DNA of 64,000 nt from the NCBI RefSeq assembly GCF_025370935.1, contig NC_133500.1, positions 300,190 to 364,189 of the forward strand, read 5' to 3'. Both the position numbers and the translations under genes were made by a program. Below the pieces are notes generated by a model. The model did no database searches. It saw nothing but the letters and a program-made list of their open reading frames with translations, and was not told where the DNA came from. The DNA is from Choristoneura fumiferana. Its lineage: Eukaryota; Arthropoda; Insecta; Lepidoptera; Tortricidae. Shown here piece after piece: positions 56,623-64,000 of this stretch; position 1 is the first letter of the stretch; every line of letters begins with the position of its first letter.

Positions 56623-58298
56623 TTATGGACTTCACTAGCGGCTTCGCACGCGTAATCCATAGATCTGCCAGTTGAATTTAAAACGTGGGTTTTTACTTAA
56701 TTCCCAGGGAAATTTCTAAAAATGACATCGTGGTTCTTATTGAAATTGCATTGAAAACGGCCGCGCAAAATTGAATGACTAAGCCTGTAATCTTGCGATT
56801 TCAAGATTTTATTCTTATCTTATAGGAATATTCGGATAAATAGTAGCCTATGTGATTCCAGACGTCCATCTACATACGAAATTTTATCCAAATCCGCCGA
56901 GCCGTTTTAGCGTGAAGGAGTAAATGTAAAAAAACGGGTTTCACGAATCCCAGATCGTTTGTGAGATGATGAGGTCTTAAAATTACAAATTAATAATAAT
57001 TTACTTCAATGTTACCTACTTATATCATGGTCAACCTAATCATTTTTGCATAAAAATAGAAAAAAGCTAGGTCAATATTTTTTTTTTTAATCTTTATCTT
57101 AGTTTAAGCTCAAAGAATCTCCTTTATTGTAAACGATTTATTTATAGACTCACCATGAAACGTAGCAAAAAGTGGTAGTGATTCTCGAGATTATTAAATT
57201 TATTGCTTTACTATCAATTAATGCAGACTAGTCACGTTCCTTATAAGAAAATAAACAACTGTTTTTGCCTTGTAAAGTTGTAATAAGAAATAAAGACGTT
57301 AATAGGTACTTACGTTAAAATATAAAAACTAATCCAATATGGCTGGGAGCTCTGTTGTCTATAGTAGTCTATACTAAGGTTGCCAACAACAATTTATAAA
57401 AAAAAACTACCATGTGAACTTGGAAAAACTTGGAAAATTCGTTCTAAAAACAGGACGCAGTCACAGAGTAGTAATATTTCAATTACAATGTGGAAAAAAT
57501 AGGCACAGAAGCGCGTTAAAAGGGCGTTTTGTTTAAAACGCCCCAAAAACTAGGATATCTCTTGGGAAAACACGGTTGGCATCCCTAGCTATGTGTAGGT
57601 ACTCGGATCCGCGCGAAATTTAAGGCTATCTTTATGATTATTAATTTTAAAAAGCAGAATTTGTGTAATTAAAACAGACGAGATTTGACTGGAGTATTTT
57701 TTATTTTAGTTCTCGCATACGAGAGGTCAATATCAGTAAACTAAAATACGAGTAAATTGGTGAATGCGGCAACTGATGCTTATTTGTATGTACTCGTAAG
57801 TAAATATACGAGATGTATACAGAATATGGTAATTTTATAAATTAGTGCATAACAAAATCATCTTGTTGTTGGTTTAAAATAAACAGTAGCCAAATAGAAA
57901 ACTGCTAATTTCGCACAGAGTGTATAATTTTGTACGATCATAGACAATCTTTGAGTCGCCATATGATATGGCTGTAGCTGACAGGTGAGTGAAAGGTGTA
58001 AATATTGCTAATGGAGAGTAGGAAGCAAATAGAAATTTACTACTTTGTGGCACCACCAGCTGTATTGAAAGATTACTTAACGATAATGTAAAATATGACT
58101 GAAGTAGAAACATTTGTGTACATTTCACTAGATGAGTCCGGAACGTTTAGTCCAAAAAGTGGTACTCCACATAGTACATGCGGCGGGTTAGGTATACCAT
58201 TTAATGTGCATTACTATTCCCTTTAGAAACGATTTCTCTAATTTTATTACCCATTAGCACTGATTTATCATGCATATTTTTGTGTTGTCTCATTGTAG
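56623..58298. other. Rest of the long intron; includes segment repeated beside the gap
   Basis: 56625-56960 carries Helitron-like scraps (GCCGAGCCGTTTTAGCGTGA). 57075-57165 is repeated at 63912-64000. The minus frame at 57874-58128 has no motifs and was not called. Confidence 0.4.
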
Positions 58299-58396
58299 CC
58301 GCGGTTTATGACTCTTATGACGAATTACATCATGGTGATGATGCTGTAACCAAAGCAGTCGGAAGTAGACTCAAAAGGAAGTCTAGCTTCCGGTGA
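58299..58396 (+). CDS. Candidate terminal exon A of the membrane-protein gene
   Basis: After a T-rich tract and ATTGTAG acceptor, the exon completes a phase-1 codon and reads AVYDSYDELHHGDDAVTKAV then GSRLKRKSSFR and TGA (58394-58396). Joined to the exon at 48017 it gives a 92-residue protein with a short cytosolic tail that is acidic then basic. RKSSF is a plausible kinase site. An internal ATG|GTGATG could instead act as a donor (phase 1) and pass to the exon at 62937. The frame carries no stop before the end and codon use is coding-like. Alternative: chance ORF. Confidence 0.45.
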
Positions 58397-58639
58397 CATG
58401 ACCATAGAGTTATCGGTGCCAGTATCATAAATTAATCTGCAAAAGGTCAAGTAAAATGTGGCCTGAAATTTAACTATAGTTTTTGGATTAATTAATTTGC
58501 CTTTAGAGCTAGACGACTGGGTATTAATTACCTACCTATTTAAAAATCATTTGGTAAAACCTAAATCACAAAATAACACATTATACGAACATAACTGTTC
58601 TGTATAGAAGGTTTTCTTCACGCAATGTTGCAGCTGACC

Positions 58640-59005
58640 AGGCCTAAGTTCTCAAGCGCCGCAAATACTCTTTTCTTTTAAAGGACTGTGAGTTTGCGGC
58701 GCTCGCAGTGGAGACAATGGGTCCCTGGTCGGCTGACATGAGGGACTTCATAGGGGCCTTGTCGTCCCGGCTGATAGAGACCTCAGGAGACCCCAGAGCT
58801 GGCGCTTACCTCTCCCAGCGAATTTCTCTGACTGTACAGAGAGGTAATGCCGCCGTGTGTTGGGGTCTATGCCGCAGGAGGGCCTCTTAGATGGTGTTTT
58901 CTTTTTATAGTTAGGTATATTTATGTAGTTTTTATTAATTTTGTTATCTATCATATTATCGTATCTTGTGTTGTGAATAAATAAAATCCCTTTGAAAAAA
59001 AAAAC
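58640..59005 (+). pseudogene. 5'-truncated non-LTR retrotransposon 3' end with poly(A)
   Basis: A frame reads METMGPWSADMRDFIGALSS then RLIETSGDPRAGAYLSQRIS and LTVQRGNAA, the terminal motif of insect LINE polyproteins. The 3' UTR ends in AATAAATAAAATCCCTTTGA and an A run at about 58997. Retroposed and dead. Confidence 0.7.
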
Positions 59006-62000
59006 ACTTGATTAGATCAAATCCATACCAACGAAACGAAATCAATTTTATCTATTTATAACATATCTATAAAAAATACTATTATTGACTGATAGACGAC
59101 GACGCAGACCCTATACTTACCATGGAGCTGATGGAGCTAGAGATTTGGCTGACATATATACATACTCCTAACTTCCTAAGTCATGTAGGTACAATACCAT
59201 GAGTACCTATTATGAGGTTTCACTAAGTTTTTTTAAATTCCCAAGAAATAGCAAACTAGAACTTTGTTACTTATTATGACATTGATGACGTATCGATTGG
59301 AGATAAAACCGCGGGCGTACTCTTACGCTTAATTAATTAACGTCGAAGTTACACACCTAAAATATCTGCCCAAATATGCCAGTTGAAGGCAACGGAAGCT
59401 ACCAGCTATAAAAATGTAAATCGTATGTTTTTAATAATTCACTGGCAGGAAATACCTCGCCGCCGTTCGGTAAACAGCGATTGTTCACTTTCTGTTTGGT
59501 TTTCGTGAGTGGTTTCACTTGTCGTATCCGTCCGTTGCCGTTGTGTCAATAGGCAGATTATCTATGTATTTTAATTTTTGACCGTATTTTCTACGTGTAT
59601 ATTTAAATGTTTACAGTGGAAAATTTACAGATTTTATTAAAAAACAAGCCACGTATCTAAGAAAACGTTTATTTACTATTCTGCAATGGTCACAGATTCT
59701 TGTTAAACTCTGTAATCATATTGGGGCATGCATTGTCGAAGAATTTGGAATTTGAGACCAATACCTTTACTATTTCTTGTGAATGATTTCTTGTGTTGAT
59801 GATTTCTATGAACATAACATTGTCCAAGCACCTTCAGCTGCAAATGGCCCTTCATTTATCTGTTTAAATATCTTATTAATTTTTAGACAATTAAATCAAA
59901 GTCATAGACCTCAACTACTTAAGTACCTACACTTAAAAATAAAATTTGCACAGCTAAAATTCAAAAGAAGAACAACGGACAAATGCGACCGAAATGTTTT
60001 TAATTAAAAATAACTTGTCAGTGCGGCCAGTTACCGTATACGGGGTGAGGTCTTTCATATGGCAAGCCGGTTGGTCAGTACAGTTATGCCTGCTTGCAGC
60101 ACCAGTTAATACCAATGATGGAAGTGGTCACTAAAAACACCTTACGTTTAAAAAACGTGACATACATTTAGACTTGAGCAGAATGAAGTTGAAATATAGA
60201 AAAAATTACAATTACAATTTCCTAAGTTGAATTGTGTGATTATTGTTATGACTCTTATCACTTTTGTGTTTGTTACTTATTTTGTACAATAAAGAGTTTA
60301 CATACATACATACTTTTTAAGTAGTTTAAGGAATTATTTCTATAAATTAAGAATTGACCAATAGCATGTATGTTACGTACAAAGGCTGGACCATGCATCG
60401 CGTAAGAAAGGTTCAATGGATTTATGAATAAAATTTGACAAACAAATATGTTGTTAATAAAATGAACACATAAAACATTTCCTGAGGGATAGCGACAAAC
60501 GAATATTTCGCAGACGAAGTCACGGGCAACAGATAGATAGATAGGTACTATAAAAAGAAGTACCTTTTCCCATCGCGATAAATATTTGACTACAAAACTC
60601 AATCAACTCTTAATTACTACTAGTTAATATCGTTATTAAAAACGCACTAGAGCAGGAAACAATTTTATATGTGTCTTTAAACACCGTATTAAATGTTTAA
60701 ATACAGCATTCATACTTGAGTTTTTCACACGTAAAAAACATTGTAAATTTTTATTTTTATATAACTTTGAAAAGATTAAAGTTTGGTTTTGTGATAAATA
60801 TTTTATACGACCTTCGATGGTCGGGTTGGGAATAATCTCAAGTAAATTAAACTGAATTTTATAGTGATGTTCGATTTTGAATGAAAAACTTTAAACTTAA
60901 ATTAATATTTAGAAACTTTTTACTACTATATTCGAACACAATATAGTGTAATTTTATAAAAAAAATATATATATATAAAACATTACCTACCTACTTTATC
61001 AAAAAGTTTTCAAAAGTCTGAAATTAAATTAGTTTTTATTTTATATGACCGGCCCGGCCCAGGTGTGTTCCAAAGATCCAATTTAAATCGAAATGAATCC
61101 CACTATAATTAGTCTACTACGTAATTTTCTCAGCTACTAGGTAAGTATTATGTATCAAAGCAGTTTACTAACAGAGTGAAAGTTGTCGACTGATAAAAAA
61201 TCTAGACCAAGATAAGACGTTGACTTTTTTGCATTTGAGATAAGTAAGATGTTTTTAATGTAGATCGTGTTTTTTATTACCTTACATTCTCACTACCTTT
61301 ACTTTGTAACCTTTGTAAGTATTATTTAATAAAACATTTTGTAAAGATTTTCTGGAGCAAAAACGAAACGTCGTTTTAATACTGGCTGTCTGAATAAAAT
61401 TAAAAAGTTAAAAACGGTCGGTGAGTGTCGCGATCGGGGAGTTTCAAAAACAAAAAGCGTCATAAATCAAATTCGACTCATTCCAAATTCAAAAGAGCGT
61501 TGATAATATTGCTGCAACAAAAACAAAAGGGGCGCCTAATTGTTTTGGAGGGAAAAATCCTTGGAATTCGAAGGACGAGTGCGCTGGTGACGTCAGACTT
61601 TGCAGGTACTTGGGTGTAGTGGGGTTGTTTAGAATTGGTTACCTGGTGCAGGGAGTTTTGAGCATATAATATGTATTTCAATAAATCAATACCATTTACA
61701 ACGGCTTTTTACCAGAAGGATTACTAGCCCGCGATATTACATAATATAAAGTAATTTTTGAATGCTAAATTTTCGTCCGCGGCATACCAAAATGTATCTA
61801 AATTGGTTCAACAGTATAAGCGTGAAGAGATAACAGACAGACAGAGGTCGCATTGATAATATTAGCACGGATCATATTATGATTAAAAATCTAGGATTTT
61901 CACAAATAGTAAGGCTGGATGTGGGTAATAAAAAAATCTCACGAATTATACAGTTAAGTGCGATATTCAAAGCTTTTTGTACAGTATGTCGTAAATAGTT

Positions 62001-62936
62001 GAAACTAAATTAACTAAACTATATAAACTAATAAACAAAACTCACGATTAATAAATAAATTAAACCAAAAGCTTTCCTCATGTCAATAAAATGTATGCCT
62101 TGATATGATAGCGATACCGTGTAGAAAACAACGTAAGGTCATATACAAATACGTCACGCACCGAAAGTAAACGCTTGGAATTTGCTAATATTTAAACAGC
62201 TCGTTTGGCATAATTATGTCGTGACTCATTTGACGAGGGTATGGAATTGAATGGCTATTGATTTTAAAATTATGATTTATTATCAAATGATAAATTATTA
62301 ATTATGATTTGAAATCAAAATAACGATTATATCCATTGCGTGTTGGAGGTGAAGAGGGGTGGCCTTAGCCCAGCAGAGTGGAACACCATGACAGGCTAAA
62401 AAAAAATACTATTCATTTGTTTAATTTGTAACTAGCACTAAAGTTAGTTTTAGAAATTGCATGCACGTCGTTTTATTAAAGCGTTTTTTACTAAATAAAA
62501 TATAAATATTATGTAAAACATTATTTTTGATTTATTTCCGAAAGTAGCTTCGTATTGTTATTAAGAATATTTCAAACATTCCATGAATACTTTCTATTTT
62601 AATCATAATATTAAGAAACGAGTTTTCGGGCATCAACACACATATACAATACATATATAAATAACTCTATTTATATGATGTATGTGTGCAAGAATAATTT
62701 ATACATATTGGAGCTCTCCTTTAATATTAATAAATATATAATTTTGCGAGGGAGCCGAAGTTGCGGGCATGAGATAAAACTATTGTTTATGAAACTTCTT
62801 ACAATCATGAACCATATTCAGAATTTAAAAAAAAAGACACCTATCGAAAAATATTACAGAAAAAAACCGTTTAGTACATAAATAAGTGATATCAAAATTT
62901 ATCTGTGCTGCTATGGACCATTGGCTCATGTTACAG
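59006..62936. other. Intronic/intergenic stretch without a supported gene
   Basis: Contains a GTACAATAAAGAGTTTACAT element tail near 60285, an AT run at 60960-60980, and Helitron-like scraps at 60480-60550 and 61710-61860. The small frame at 61425-61619 is basic (MSRSGSFKNKKRHKS...) and has no known motif. Confidence 0.4.
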
Positions 62937-63100
62937 GGAACTTAAGCATCCCTGTAGTAAACAAACAGCCAACTCACGCCATCAGCACTAGCGTCACTCA
63001 ATGTGGGTCACCCACGGAATGCGGTCCGGCCGGCCGCGCCTTCACCTGCGATGCTGCGGGGTATTCCGAGGGTTCTGGCAACACTGAGCTACCGTTTTGA
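62937..63100 (+). CDS. Candidate terminal exon B of the membrane-protein gene
   Basis: The acceptor TGTTACAG opens a phase-1 exon reading NLSIPVVNKQPTHAISTSVT then QCGSPTECGPAGRAFTCDAA and GYSEGSGNTELPF, stop TGA 63098-63100. GC-rich third positions contrast with the AT-rich flanks, which supports a conserved exon. Joined to 48017-48197 it would give a 54-residue cytosolic tail with three Cys and a hydrophobic C-terminus (ELPF). It could equally follow exon A or belong to another gene starting to the left. No promoter is visible between. Confidence 0.5.
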
Positions 63101-63811
63101 ATTTCGAACACCTTCATAATACGGAAGTACAGTAAAGGACCACGGTTTCCACGTCAACAGCCTGAATTTTGCAAGGACCGTGAATAAAAATAAAACTCAT
63201 TGCCTAATTTGTTTATAGCCGTATAATGTCCTAAGCTACCAGGTTTTTTTAAATAAGGAATTGTGTTGATAAGGAAGTGGAACAATTTATCACAGACAAA
63301 TAATTTCACTATCGTATGAAATAACATTATAGCGTTAGCGGGACGGTACGATACGAATTTCGTAGTAACTCTACTGGAGTCCGGAGTTCGTAGTTGGCAA
63401 TAAAGTGCGCTGGTTCATGACTTTCACATCTATTTCATTATCTCTTGTTGCCTTTTGCGACACCCACGGGAAGAGATGGGTGCGTCCTATTCTTAAACCG
63501 GACACGGGACGAACTAACTAGCATTGGGCAATGCCGCGTATTTGGCTAAAACCAATTTCCAATTATTATTCCTAATTTGTTGAAATTAAGCGAATATATC
63601 AAACTATAAAACTATCCTTTGCCTATGCAAAACGCCTATACGTAGCGCATACGTCTATACGTAGTATACATACGCAGTATTTACGTACAATGGATATTAA
63701 AGTACCAACTAATGGCAACCCTATTCCAGACTCAGTGCCAAAAATATCCATTTTATTTTTTAATAAAACAATCATAAAGATCCGGCGCAGTAGACCGCCG
63801 TTTTTTGTCAC
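63101..63811. other. 3' flank; MITE scrap, no gene
   Basis: 63340-63395 holds half of the CGAAGTTCGTATCG-family MITE (GCGGGACGGTACGATACGAA). The CTATACGTAG-like phrases at 63640-63670 form small repeats. Confidence 0.4.
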
Positions 63812-63911
63812 NNNNNNNNNNNNNNNNNNNNNNNNNNNNNNNNNNNNNNNNNNNNNNNNNNNNNNNNNNNNNNNNNNNNNNNNNNNNNNNNNNNNNNNNN
63901 NNNNNNNNNNN
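63812..63911. other. Assembly gap (100 N)
   Basis: Exactly 100 N, the conventional placeholder for a scaffold gap of unknown size. Confidence 0.99.
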
Positions 63912-64000
63912 ATATATTTTTTTAATCTTTATCTTAGTTTAAGCTCAAAGAATCTCCTTTTATTGTAAACGATTTATTTATAGACTCACCATGAAACGTA
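63912..64000 (+). repeat. Direct repeat of 57075-57165 at the gap edge
   Basis: AATCTTTATCTTAGTTTAAG ... GACTCACCATGAAACGTA is the same as at 57085-57165, apart from the T-run and one extra T. Either a dispersed repeat or a duplicated contig end. Confidence 0.85.

Overview
The window is nuclear DNA from an insect, almost certainly a moth or butterfly. It is AT-rich, intron-rich, and crowded with short interspersed repeats of kinds I associate with Lepidoptera: tRNA-headed SINEs, 3' ends of non-LTR retrotransposons, Helitron-like ends and many hairpin-forming MITEs. It contains no operons, prophage or CRISPR. The N run at 63812-63911 is an assembly gap.

Layout. (1) 1-9.8 kb: a plus-strand gene built from at least 20 exons. 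Eighteen consecutive internal exons are only 18-48 nt long, all multiples of three and all in phase 0. They end in a 204-nt exon coding an Asp/Arg low-complexity tail (stop at 9219). I do not recognise the protein, and its first exon is not visible. This is the most unusual object in the window. (2) 11.76-17.70 kb, plus: a complete six-exon BUD13 gene (617 aa), a splicing/RES-complex factor. (3) 17.7-25.7 kb: repeats only. (4) 25.75-38.05 kb, minus: a complete ten-exon FAM98-family gene (524 aa; tRNA-ligase-complex subunit family) with a Gly/Arg and Gly/Tyr/Gln-rich tail. It lies tail-to-tail with BUD13, and its introns are full of mobile-element relics. (5) 39.79-41.53 kb: a full-length Tc1-type DNA transposon with an IR/DR layout and a frameshifted DD34E transposase. 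(6) 42-47 kb: SINEs, palindromic MITEs, a duplicated segment around a SINE, and a candidate small two-exon gene (45447-46709). (7) 48.0-63.1 kb, plus: the first exon of a small signal-peptide/single-membrane-span protein. Two phase-compatible candidate terminal exons lie 10 and 15 kb downstream (58299-58396, 62937-63100). The intervening intron carries a 3.9-kb inverted repeat (52.69-56.62 kb) with ~330-bp tandem repeats in each arm. Both arms also carry the same two-exon Cys-rich C-terminal fragment of a repeat-encoded protein.

BUD13 acts in the nuclear spliceosome, and FAM98 proteins act with the RTCB tRNA ligase complex. Both are RNA-processing housekeeping genes, but nothing in the sequence shows co-regulation. 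All exon models come from reading frames, splice-site dinucleotides and phase. No transcript data or database search was used.
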